64,000 nt of DNA from Phaeodactylum tricornutum CCAP 1055/1. Taxonomy: Eukaryota; Bacillariophyta; Bacillariophyceae; Surirellales; Neidiaceae. Where the stretch lies: the NCBI RefSeq assembly GCF_000150955.2, contig NC_011669.1:1742993-1806992 (forward strand), written 5' to 3'. The position numbers and the translations under genes are program-made. The notes under the pieces are model-generated. The model ran no database searches. It worked only from the letters and a program-made list of their open reading frames with translations, and was not told where the DNA came from. Shown in pieces: positions 11,216 to 21,545 of the stretch (position 1 is the stretch's first letter; every line of letters begins with the position of its first letter).

Positions 11216-14200
11216 TCATCGTTCATTAATTGCTAACAGTAAATCCTTTTGCAAGGGTCTAATTCTTCCACTCCTCCCTCGTCCTCTCGCGCGCCCGCCC
11301 CTTCCGCCGCGGCCTCGCCCACCTCGTCCTGATGCTGTCAGTCGGTCCGAGCCGTGATAAATTCTAACTCTCGCTTTCAAAACCTCGTCTTCGGGAAAAC
11401 AGCTAGTGTATTTTAATTCACCGTCAGGAAAAGGGGAATCGCCCGCTTTGAAGTCGACCTGCATAAGGTGGACTCCCAATGCTTCGTCTTTTTTGTTAAG
11501 AACGGTGATCTTCTCGATACCTTTGGGCATATAAACGATGATCGGGTCTCTAGTAGACACGAGTCGCCACTTCGGGCCCATGTGGGGGTCAAGAATTAAA
11601 ACACCATCGCTTTCAGGATCTGTACTAACAGTCAACTCCTCAATCGAAGGGTGTTCATCCGGTAATGGGCATTCCAAAACAAGGCGTTTTCCAGCAATGG
11701 AAGTAATCTGTTTTTCTTTCTGTTCGTCTTCCGTGTCCGTAGGATCTTGAGGGAGCTCATCAGCATCTAAAGACCATTTGGAATCGTTGAAGCAGCGTGG
11801 ACACAGAGGAAAAGTGCGCTGTGGGTTACCAACTGAAAAAAGGCACAGCTCAAAATTGCAGTTTTCAACCGAGCAGACTCGTCCTGTCCACTGTTTGACA
11901 ATACCTCCTGAAGGTAAAGGATATACGGTTTCTGTCCATTTGTTGTACAAGCGAGGTGGTGGCCCTTCGATAAATTGCAAGTAGCGACGAGTTAGGCCAC
12001 ATCTGGTAAACGGTTTCCCAACATCTTCAAGTTTGGAAAATGACGTGCTGAACAAGACATCCATTTTGGAGATGTTATTCACAAACGAATCAAACTTGTT
12101 TCTGAACAAATCGATAGCCTTTTGGACAACAATATCCTTGCTCAATAGCCCTTTGGCAATCTTGTTGCACTCGTCTTCTATGTCAGAACGAACGCGAGGA
12201 AGTACAAGCGAGCTGTCTATCTGATGGTAGCCTTGCGCCAAAACAATACCGAGCTTCGATGGTACCAAACGACGGCCTGATTCTAAAGCGACATAATTGC
12301 GCTTTTGAACATTTTCTATGTGTGTCGAAATACTGGCATCCGTACCAATTCCGTTCTTTTCCATCAACGAAATCAACTCGGATTCGGTAAGGTAAGTGGG
12401 TGGCGTTGTCATCTTCTCTTTAATGCCGAGGTTAGCACGAACTGTGGTACCTGGAACAACGGAAACTTTAGATGAATCACCTGGCGACGAACTGGTATTC
12501 GTGAGAGGAATTAGTTCACCATATGCAAACGCTGGAAGGGCCCGCTCTTCCTCGTCTTCATCACCTTCAATATTCTCTTCGCCATATTCTGTATGCAACA
12601 GGACGGCAAGGAAGCCCGGTGAAACAGGCTCTTTGCCTCGAAGAGTAAATACACCTTTCTCTCCCAGAGCTTCGATGGCAAAATCGATCTGCGTTGAACG
12701 CCACACTGCATCTTGGCTGACAGAAGCAATGAAATGACGCACAACTAAATCGTAAACCCGCGCCATGTCCCCGCTTAGTTCACCAGCACGAGTAGCACGG
12801 CATGGGGTGATTGGAGGATGGTCTCCCATATCAATGCCTCCCCGCGACTTGTTTGGACCTTCTCGAAGTAATTCTCTCACATAGCTCCCCCATCGAACGT
12901 CTGATGACTGTTGCTGAAGAGTGCCATAAATATCGAAAGATTTCGGATAGGCCGAAGACTCGGTTCTAGGGTACGAAAGATAGCCACTCAGATAAAGTCG
13001 TTCTGCAGTTTGCAACGTGGCGTGAGGACCAATTCCTAGTGCTTTACTGCAAGCTTTGAGAAGCGCCACTGTATTCAAAGGAATTGGTCGTCCCTGTTTC
13101 TTATCTTTGGCAACGACGCTCGTAACTTTGGCAAAAGGTCCACTTTCCAAGGCCTCAAGTAACAACTTTTCGACCTTGTTCTTGTTGAAAGAACGCCCCG
13201 AGCCCCAGAGAGCTCGCAACGATCGCCCTCGCTTCATGACGGCCAGTTCCAACACCCAGTACGGTTCCGGTTTGAACGTTTGAATGTCAATGTAGCGTTG
13301 CACACAAAAGCCGAGCGTCGGGGTCTGGCAAGGGCCGTAGGAAAGCACTGCACTGTTGAGATCACCATAGCGACCTTGAAAGTATCGAGTTTGGTAGCGC
13401 GAGAAAGCAATGCCTACTTTCAAATCCAATTCCTGTCGGGCATCAACGGAAAGGGCCTGGTTCTTGTCTGGCTTGCCCTATCCAAGCAAAAGAAGAAAAT
13501 ATGTTGAGCTTTGTGCAGAAATAAAATCAAAAATGTCTTGAGGGGAGATATGACCTACCAAAGAGTTGTAGGCTTTTTGAATATCGGACGGATTAATTGC
13601 GGAAAAGTAAGCACGATAAACGCGATCAAAGTTTGAGCTACCACCGCTCTTCATTACATGCATACAACAGTCGAGTACTTCAAAGTTGATGTTTTCACCT
13701 TCCCGGTCGCAGTCCATCCAAAGCACAATGAAATGCACGCCACGGGCTTCATCCTCCAAATGCCGAACTACGGAGGATTTGCAAGGCTTTCGCACAATTG
13801 GCGCCTCAAAGAGTTCGGCCGGATCCACTGAATCCCACGATTGATATTTCTCGGGAAAATCCACGTTAAATACGTGCCCGGCCACCGATGTGATCTTATG
13901 TTGGAAATGTTTTGCGTGTGGAGCCTTGGGAAAGGAAATGCCGTTGGACAGCTCGTACACAGGGAGACTCTTGCTTCGCATACTAGGATTGGATGATTTT
14001 CCTTCCGCTGATGCCAATCCATGTGCAATGGCCTGAGCAATACTAGGTTTTTCCGCTACGTGTAGGATAGTGATGGACTCCCCGCGGCCAAAATTGGGGT
14101 CGCTAGTTTGTTGCGGCTGATTGGGCGGGATCGAAGGGGCAAGGGGTTTGCTGGAGTCGGAGGAAGCTACGGAGGAAGCTCTTCCACCCGTGCGCTTTGC

Positions 14201-14878
14201 ATCAAACTTCTTGCTGGCTGTGACTTTACCATTCTTCTTATTCTTTGCGATGTTGTTTCCAATTTTGTTTCCCACACCATCATACTTTAGTAACTGTTTC
14301 TCCAGCGTCTCGTTCTTTGGCTTGATGCTCTTTTCGTTCGGATTCGATGAGCCTCCTTTGCTTTTCTTTTTCTTGATCGACGATGGCTCTTGTGGTTCCA
14401 CGCCATTTGGTTTGAGAAATTTGGGAGAATTCTTTGCCTTTGCATTCAGCGGCTTGGCTTCTGCTGGATTGATACGTTTTGTCTTCCCATTGGCGTTTTT
14501 GCTTATGGACGTTTGGGGGACTTGACTTTTCTCTTTCGGTTCGAACGGTTTTGCCTCCGCCCGGATGACCGAAACCTCTTTGGTGGCTTTGGAATTTGTA
14601 TCGTTTCGCGATGGAGCAACGGATGAGTTTGACGGTAGCGATGCTTCTTGGTCGCGATTGGGTCGATTGGACTTGCCGGATCGTCCCCGACCCCGACCAC
14701 GTCCTCGTCCACCGTTGCCGGCAGCTGTCCGTCCGCGCTCGCCGTCACGGACGGTTTGAGGACCACGACCTGAGCTTGGGACAATGGGAGCACCGTGGGT
14801 ATCGCTGTCCGTCATGATTACAATAAGTGGTCGGTGTTGGGGTGCCAGTACGAATGGCAGCATAGGTCCAGAATCCAT
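11216..14878 (-). CDS. TOP3B: DNA/RNA topoisomerase III beta-type
   Basis: Type IA topoisomerase that passes single strands of DNA and, in animal TOP3B, also RNA. Exons are 13559-14878 and 11216-13477; the 81-bp intron (13478-13558) restores YNSL-GKPDKNQALSVDARQELDL. From the ATG at 14878 the protein is 1,193 residues; ATGs at 14863 and 14815 are alternatives. The first 250 residues are disordered with an RG-rich run (GGRGRGRGRGR). The TOPRIM domain begins at ITILHVAEKPSIAQAI and contains the metal motif WMDCDREGENI. The catalytic Tyr sits in GYLSYPRTES. FQGRYGDL and SYGPCQTPTLGFCVQRY match TOP3B more than TOP3A. After a Cys-containing C-terminal region, the tail is again RGG-like (GRGGRGRGGRGGRARGRGR). 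Two RG tails suggest RNA binding and arginine methylation (inference). Confidence 0.9.
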
Positions 14879-15250
14879 CACGACAACGAGAAGGAAAAAG
14901 AAACCCTACTCTCTCTAGAGTAGAGTATTACAGCTAGGGCAACAGATTCGGACTGCTCTTTGATATGTGACGCTTACTGTTAATCACATTCATTCCTGGT
15001 GACAGGAAAGGAGAATGTCTCATGACTTTGAAAAGTATGTTATCGAGTCGTATAAGACAGTCGTAGATGAAGGCGAACGATCGGGTTCGAAAGATCGACC
15101 CAACCGACGCAAAAATAGGACTGGACCTGACTATGGCGTGGACTGTTGGGCGTTGTCTCCTCCCGTCTTCTTCGCTGACTGTGAATAAACATTTAGTTTC
15201 TGTGTTGTCCCTCGGTGATCTCTTACGTCTACCTTGTATATTCTAGTGCT
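14879..15250. promoter_or_regulatory. Divergent promoter region TOP3B / RPN5
   Basis: Short region serving both genes. It contains TTACTGTTAA at 14974-14983, a relative of the element seen near several other starts, and a pyrimidine-rich stretch close to each start codon. No RNA gene is visible. Confidence 0.4.
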
Positions 15251-16852
15251 ATGGCTTCCGAAGGCGCTTCTGGTGCCGCTTCGGGCGGCCAGTTGCAAGA
15301 AAAGTTGGACCTGTCGAAGGAAACCGACGCCAAAATAGAACAGGCTCGAACGCTCGTCAACGCGGGACAGTTGCCGGAAGCACTCGCTCTACTATCCGCG
15401 TTGGAAAAACAATGCCGGGTGGGGAACGACAATCCTTCTTTGGTCCGTGTCTGCGAAGAAAGCCTCAAGCTGTGCCGGCAAGTCGGCGACGAAGACGCCA
15501 TGGTCGACACGATCCAAAGCCTGGTGACGCGACGCTCACAAAAGACCTCCGCCGTAAAAGCCCTGGTGCAGACGGCCTTGCCATGGTGCGTCGAAGAACC
15601 CTTCGCACCTTTGCCAGTGTCCACCGATTCCGAAATTGCCTTTCGGGATCGTTTGGTCGTCGTCTTGCGGGACGTTACCGACGGAAAGCTCTTTTTGGAA
15701 CGGGAGCGGGCGCAGTTGACCCGCGCGTTGGCGACCATTAAGGTACGTGTGCAACACCTTGCCGTGAGAGCATACTGATTCGCGATTCTCTCATTGAATC
15801 TAACCGTGTGTTGGTGTCACAATGGTCCGGATTCTTACCCGTTACGGTTGTATTTTAGGAACAACAAGGGGATATTTCTGAAGCCGCCAACGTGTTGCAA
15901 GATGTACACGTTGAAACTTACGGTTCACTTTCCAAAAAGGATAAGATCGAATTTATTCTCGAGCAAATGCGTCTTACGCTGGCCAAGAAAGATTTTGTCC
16001 GGGCTGCCATTGTTGCAGGAAAAGTATCAAAGAAAAATTTGGCGGAAGAGAACATGAAAACGTACAAGGTCCAATTTTATACACTCATGACAATTTACCA
16101 TCGGCACGATAAGAACGCTCTCGATTTGGCCAGAGATTATCATGCTATTTACTTGACTCCGCATATATTGGCGGACGGTGTCAAATGGAGGGAAGCCTTG
16201 CAAGCGACGGTCGTTTTCTTGGCGCTTAGTCCGTACGACAACGAACAGCAAGATATGTTGAATCGGATTGCCCTGGAGGAGAACTTGGAAAAACTTCCGG
16301 CTTGCAAGTGAGTATCGTGCTTTGTGTAAATGACAGTACTGGCTAGTGTAGTGTTCACGAAGTATTCTTGTTGGTTGCCAGTGTCTACTTTCTCATTATA
16401 TTCGTTTGGTTCTGGACAGAAAAACGATTGATCTCTTGCTCAAGAAGGAAATCATTAATTACCCAATGACGCATCAAGCCGAACTCGAAGCGCTACCGGT
16501 ATGTCACGAAGGTGGCGAAGATCTGGCGGCGCACTGGCACGAAGTTTTTCACCGCCGCATTATTCAGCACAATATTCGCGTCGTCTCGGTTTACTACAAA
16601 CGTATTCACGGTGCCCGTCTCGCACAGCTCTTGCAACTGGAGCCCGCTCGGGTCGAAAAGGAAATAGCATCCATGGTCAGCGAAGGCTCGATTTACGCCA
16701 AGATCGATCGCCCCAAAGATATTGTTCGCTTTTCACAACCCAAAACGGCGGAAGCGGTTCTTTCGGACTGGGCTTCGGACATTGATAAGCTGCTTAATTT
16801 GGTCGAAACAACCACACATTTGATTGACAAGGAAAACATGACGAGTTCGTAG
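15251..16852 (+). CDS. RPN5: 26S proteasome regulatory subunit RPN5 (PSMD12)
   Basis: Non-ATPase subunit of the 19S lid, a PCI-domain scaffold of the 26S proteasome. Three exons: 15251-15742, 15859-16307 and 16420-16852, giving 457 residues, close to human PSMD12. Introns are 15743-15858 and 16308-16419, both GT-AG. The ATG at 15251 follows a short leader. The N-terminal half is helical TPR-like (MASEGASGAASGG, then KIEQARTLVNAGQLPEAL). The middle has KTYKVQFYTLMTIYHRH and YLTPHILADGVKWREAL. The C-terminal PCI/winged-helix part contains HNIRVVSVYYKRIHGARLAQLL and VSEGSIYAKIDRPKDIV, and ends in the helix DWASDIDKLLNLVETT. All of this agrees with the RPN5 family. It converges with the F-box gene. 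Confidence 0.95.
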
Positions 16853-16935
16853 TGATCTATTAAGCTTGAAAAGGTTTTACTCCGCCATCACTATGCTAAC
16901 TTTTTCATCACTATCGTTACTCTTTGGTACTGATC

Positions 16936-17925
16936 TCAATCGAACAATTCTACAGTCGGCGGCTGGGTCGCCCTGGTCGTGCCCAGACTCTGCCACCCTT
17001 CTTGATGCCGCTCCAAAATCGAGGATTGACTAGCATAACGACACACGTCTGGCGAGGCATCTCCAATCACCAGGAGTTTCGACCAAAAGGAAAATATCTG
17101 AACTACTTCTCCCGCCACGGCCATACTTTGACTTTGTCGTGCGACACTTTCCTTACTGCAATACCACAGCAACGTCTCGTTTGAGAAGCGCTTGGCGATC
17201 ATACATCGTAATAGTTGCCCCGATTGTGCGACTTCGCTCTCGACATGTGTCGAATCGTATACGGCACCATAACCCGGCGTTTGTTGTCGTTCGACACGTT
17301 GCTCAGCAAATCGAGGTTTGGAAAAGACGAAGCCGTTACCGTTACATCAAGTGCAAAAATATACTCCATTGTACTCGGGATCCCCACAATTGCTCACCTC
17401 TACGCGTCGAGAGAGTAACAGGGTCGGGACACGGACGTGACAATTCGACGGCTGCGTGCATATTCCTTCCAACTGCTCCTGCGCTCGCAATAGCTGCATA
17501 ACATCAATTAGCTGTCGCTGAACAGCAATACTGCGTGTTCGACGCTGTGCACTGCACAGTGCCAAGTCGCGGAATCTCCAGCACGTTCGCTGGAGCCGAA
17601 CGAGAGATTGGCAGTCGAGGAACTCTAGTACTCGTAAAACAAGGTCGTCAGCTGCACCGTACTGAAGAAAGGAAGCGCACTGTCTCGCAAACAAGTCGTT
17701 CAAGTCTGATATTTCATCTTTCTGGTCTTGATTCTGGCTTTGAAAAGTGATACTTTTGTTGTGGACGTGGTGGAGGTTCTCCATGGACTTCAGAAAATCT
17801 CTGTACTCTTGAGTATTTTGGACAGTTTTTACATCTTCCATGCGGAGCGACGAGAGCCAGCGTATACAAGCATCTATCTCTTTTTTCGTTTCGCTGCCTT
17901 GCTGCCATGTGAAAGTATCCCTCAT
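16936..17925 (-). CDS. F-box protein with in-frame TGA (possible selenocysteine or nonsense codon)
   Basis: Likely substrate-recognition subunit of an SCF ubiquitin ligase. From the ATG at 17925 the frame runs 192 codons to a TGA at 17347-17349, then stays open in the same frame for another 136 codons to a TGA at 16936. An F-box lies at about residues 93-122 (DDLVLRVLEFLDCQSLVRLQ, then CWRFRDLAL). The text across the TGA reads EYNGVYFCT-x-CNGNGFVFSKP, and downstream MIAKRFSNETLLWY, VVQIFSFWSKLLVIGDASP and GWQSL look like ordinary conserved coding sequence. The normal residue at x is probably Gly (GGA needs one change from TGA); that is from memory of similar diatom proteins. The neighbouring Cys residues make selenocysteine possible. 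No intron with GT-AG ends removes the TGA without deleting the core. Alternatives are a null allele or a sequencing error. Confidence 0.7.
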
Positions 17926-18506
17926 TTACCTTCTCTAGTAGGCAGAGCCAACAAAAATATTGGTAGCTCCAGAATTTGTCAGGTAGAGGGGAGTCTTCCG
18001 TATGGTTGTCGCAATGTAAATGAAATCTGTTCGAAGTTTTTTACTTGCCGTAATCAGTCCTAATCATTTCTGCATAGTACATTCCCAAGGCCTCGTTCCC
18101 TGGCTACTTTTTGATTTGAGTAGAGAGTTCCCTGTAAACGGATTCTTGCTGTAGTTCATTTACAATAAAGCCTGCAATCCGATCTTTTTCGCCGTCAGTT
18201 TGTCGGTTTCCTCTCGCTAGAATTTCGTGTCCGTGTTTAGGATACCAAGGTAGAATAGGGGTTCGGGGGAGGGTTCACAGTCAGGCAAGGCCGGCAGTGA
18301 AGGACGAAGATGCTGTTATTCTTTGATAGAGTACCCGGACCTTTGTGTAAATGAGCTAACAGTCAATCTAAAGTTTGGCCATAGTCACATTCATATTCTT
18401 GAAAGAAGAGTCTAGAAGAACTTATGTAATGGAAGCTGATGCTGCAGGGTTAGAATTCATAATGATTTCTATTTATTTGACAAGCGGATTTGCCCTTCAT
18501 TTTTGG
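17926..18506. promoter_or_regulatory. Intergenic region upstream of the F-box gene
   Basis: About 580 bases between the F-box start and the methyltransferase stop. The element TAACAGTCAA is at 18357-18366. I see no coding frame I can support and no RNA gene. Confidence 0.4.
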
Positions 18507-19493
18507 CTATTCCTTGTTCTCTGGCTTTTGGTCGTTTACGATGTCGCTTTCCTCCTCCTCTTCATCGCTATCCCAGTGGTGGTGTTCGTCCAGGATCTTC
18601 GGATCAAAACCTCGGAGAGGAAACTTTCTGGTATGGTCAATAACTGTAGAACCAGCAAATTTTTCGTTGGCCAGAGGATCTTTTGTCAGTTCTTTTGGTT
18701 TCTTTTGAATAACATCATCAATCACAAATGACATATCACCATCATCATCGTCGTCGATCATATTTCCCCAATTGTAGAGATTAAGCGGCATGCCTAAAAC
18801 GACTTCCTCGACAGCCGAGATCCATCCTGGCATTTCGTATCCACAAGTCACAATCTTGCACTCGAGTCCGGCGAGTTTTTTCTCCAGCAGGGGTCGGAAC
18901 TTGGCAAGCGCTTCGTCCGCAAAATACATACTAATGATGGTTGCTTGTTGCACCACAGCCCATGCGGGATGATCTTCGTCCATCAAGTCGGCAACGATGA
19001 ATTCCAGCTTTGGCCGCGGGTGGCGCTTGGCAAGGCGATCTCGCGCGATCTGTACGATCTTTTCGTCAATGTCTATACCAGTAGACTGCAGGACACCAAA
19101 ATTGATCGCATAGAAGTTGACTCGGCCGTCACCCGACCCAAGGTCCACGTGAATGTCCCGTGGAGTTGCGGCGGTGAGGTCGAAAATTTTGCCAACGGCG
19201 GCATCGGGCAGTGGCACCCAAGGGGATAGGGAAGTTTTCCGCAGATACTCATCCATACTTTCCTCACCATGTTCGTAAGGACCTTCTAGCCTTCCGAATG
19301 TGGGCGAATTTCCTGACAAGTGGTACTTCTCGAAAGCGGGTCGTTTCCGACGGGTAGAGGAAGACAGAGAGCGCTGCACAAAAGGAAAGCAATCCTTATT
19401 TTCTATTTCACTCGTGAACATTCCGGTGATTTTCGAAGGAAGAAAAGCGCGAAGGTGCTTCTCGTTACGAGCCATGGATATTAGACGCGCCAT
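18507..19493 (-). CDS. Class I SAM-dependent methyltransferase
   Basis: Transfers a methyl group from S-adenosylmethionine; the target is unknown. Single exon. The frame is open further upstream to a GTG, but the first ATG is at 19493, giving 328 residues. The first 60 residues are basic and hydroxylated (MARLISMARNEKHLRAFLPSK), so mitochondrial targeting is possible. The SAM-binding loop is HVDLGSGDGRVNFYA at about residues 127-141, followed by GIDIDEKIVQIARDRL (motif I acidic end) and LEFIVADLMDED (motif II). The DLGSGDGR signature resembles the lysine methyltransferases ATPSC-KMT/ANT-KMT (FAM173), but the rest is not close enough to name a substrate. The C-terminus is acidic (DSDEEEEESD). 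It is divergent from the sirtuin gene. Confidence 0.7.
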   Translation of the reverse strand: MARLISMARNEKHLRAFLPSKITGMFTSEIENKDCFPFVQRSLSSSTRRKRPAFEKYHLSGNSPTFGRLEGPYEHGEESMDEYLRKTSLSPWVPLPDAAVGKIFDLTAATPRDIHVDLGSGDGRVNFYAINFGVLQSTGIDIDEKIVQIARDRLAKRHPRPKLEFIVADLMDEDHPAWAVVQQATIISMYFADEALAKFRPLLEKKLAGLECKIVTCGYEMPGWISAVEEVVLGMPLNLYNWGNMIDDDDDGDMSFVIDDVIQKKPKELTKDPLANEKFAGSTVIDHTRKFPLRGFDPKILDEHHHWDSDEEEEESDIVNDQKPENKE

Positions 19494-19913
19494 GGTATTC
19501 AAAAACAGATCTTTGAAGTAGGTGTAATAGTACACCCAGAGCTTTTCAATCGACTTGTAAGGGTCGAAATAGGGGATTTTGGTGTGTGATACGTTCTGTC
19601 GTTCGACAAAAAATCGCACGTTATCGATGAGAAACAGATGACGTCACATGAGTATCAGACAGACGGTTTGTGCGTTTTTATTGCTCTAAATTTTTGGTCG
19701 CATTTCTGCCCGTGCGTAAGTTACAGTTAGAAGTTCACAGCTTTCCGTCACTAATTTTTGGTCGGAGGCTTTGGCAGTCCGCTCTGTTACGGTCAAGGTA
19801 AAAAGGCCTGCGTCGAGACGGCAGCAAATGCGAGAATTAGCTGAATCACCACTTTGCAGCAGCAATAGAAGAAGAAGCGCTGTGGCGGGTAAGGAAACTT
19901 CCGCTTCGGTGTC
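19494..19913. promoter_or_regulatory. Divergent promoter region methyltransferase / sirtuin
   Basis: The 420-bp region holds a perfect cAMP-response-type palindrome TGACGTCA at 19639-19646 and TTACAGTTAG at 19721-19730. TGACGT-type sites are known CO2/cAMP-responsive elements bound by bZIP factors in Phaeodactylum carbonic anhydrase promoters. Use here is inference. Confidence 0.45.
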
Positions 19914-21366
19914 ATGACACGCCAAACGAAACGGTGCAAGGAAACCGACATGCCGAGGGCCAAAGCTGACAGGCCACCGTTTCCGCTTCACAAATCAGCC
20001 CGAAAGCCGTCTTTCGAAGAGGGGATTGAATCAGTGGTCAATCTAATTAAAGAGCGACGTAATGTTGTTGTCTTAACGGGAGCTGGTATATCAGTCAGCT
20101 GTGGCATTCCGGACTTTCGTAGTAAAGACACAGGCCTGTACTCGATACTAGACGCGGAAGAGCTAGGCTTATCGTGTCCGGAAGAATTGTTCGATTGGGA
20201 AGTTTTTCAAGAAAGCCCACAGCCTTTTTACACTTTTGCTCGAAAATTGTATTTTCCCCTAGGAAGCGACGAACGTGCGAAACCCAGCGACTCTCACAAA
20301 CTCTTGTCTTTATTGGAAAGACAGAAGAAACTTCTTCGAGTTTATACCCAGAACATTGACGGCTTGGAGCAAGAGGCGGGCGTATCCTCAAAGAAAATTG
20401 TGTACGCACACGGATCTCTGCAGTTCGCTACATGTCTTACTTGTAAGCGGAAAGTGAGTGCCAAAGAGATTGAACCAGACATTCTAGTTGGTAACGTCGC
20501 GCGATGTCAGCAGCCGACTACCTCTCCAAACGGCAAAGTGTCGGCCAGCCCTGTCTCAGCTCGAGACCCAACTCCTCGATCACGAAAGCGTGCACGATAC
20601 GAGAATAGTCTGGTTTGTAATGGTATACTGAAGCCGGGCGTAACGTTCTTCGGTGAAACGTTGCACGACAATGTCGGGCGAAGTTTGGAAGTGGACTATG
20701 ACAAGGTCGATGCCCTGATAGTGATTGGTACCTCACTCTCCGTGTACGTATGTAGACTGGATGTACGTGAGGTGACAGTGGCTTGATGTACGTTCTTACC
20801 ATGCTGCTCCGTCTTTACAGGGCACCCATATCCAAAGTCATTGGATACCTTCCGCCCGGTATACCACGAATACTCATCAATCGCACAATTGTGCACCTAC
20901 AACAGAAAAAGATGAGAATGAAAATAAAGAAGAAAAGGATTTTCGCGAGGAATATGTTTTTGATGCCTATCTCTTGGGATTTTGCGACGATGTGACCCGT
21001 GCGCTTGCGAAGCAACTGTTCTCGGATGTCAACAGTGAGCCCCATCCGCCCTTGGACGATGGGCGTCTATTGTCAACGCTCAAGCAGTCGGACCGAATTT
21101 TCAATTTGGCTGAGTGGGATTCCGTTCGAGTGCCGAAGGACCGCGTCTTTCTGTTTCCTGGTGCTCAGCCACCGGCGATCGACGACGAGGCATCGGAGAT
21201 TGAGTATAAGGAAGTTGCACACTGTGATGGTTGTAGCAAACGAATCAAGGGCATGATTAAAAAATGTTCAATTTGCTTTGATTACGATTTGTGCTCCGCA
21301 TGCTTTCCAAGTTTGTCACAAACTCACCACGAAGGAAGCCATCCTTTTTACGAAGAAAACGGTTAG
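19914..21366 (+). CDS. Sirtuin (NAD-dependent deacylase) fused to a C-terminal ZZ zinc finger; frame broken
   Basis: NAD-dependent protein deacylase. Exon 1 is 19914-20743, the intron 20744-20820 (GT-AG), exon 2 from 20821. Motifs: LTGAGISVSCGIPDFRS (NAD loop), YTQNIDGLE, YAHGSLQ (catalytic His), CLTCKR, CNGILKPGVTFFGE, VIGTSLSVAPISKVIGYLP and PRILINR. The Zn module is split by about 36 residues carrying a basic patch (PRSRKRAR), possibly a nuclear signal. Just after RILINRTIVH, near 20,890-20,905, the frame shifts by one base. The downstream frame (DFREEYVFDAYLLGFCDDVTR) is clearly the sirtuin C-terminus. It is followed by CDGC, CSIC, CSAC and a final His pair, a ZZ-type zinc finger (about 21,223-21,360). 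No plausible intron explains the shift; it may be an assembly error or a real mutation. The start ATG is at 19914. Confidence 0.82.
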
Positions 21367-21545
21367 AAAGCTAGCTAGAGTAAATGTCATAAAAAATCGA
21401 AAACAATCAACTCTTGTTCAATCACCATTATAGATTCACAAACAAAACGGCACTCTTACATATGGAAGCTGGAAAGTCAAGGTAGAGAGGTTCCTCTGGA
21501 CAGGGCAGAGCGTATAGACATCCATACCTACATGTCCATCAACGA

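Noticed and set aside
15080-15110. GGGTTCGAAAGATC resembling a tRNA B box
   Set aside because: The T-loop consensus fails after GGTTCGA, and no matching D-arm or acceptor stem is present.
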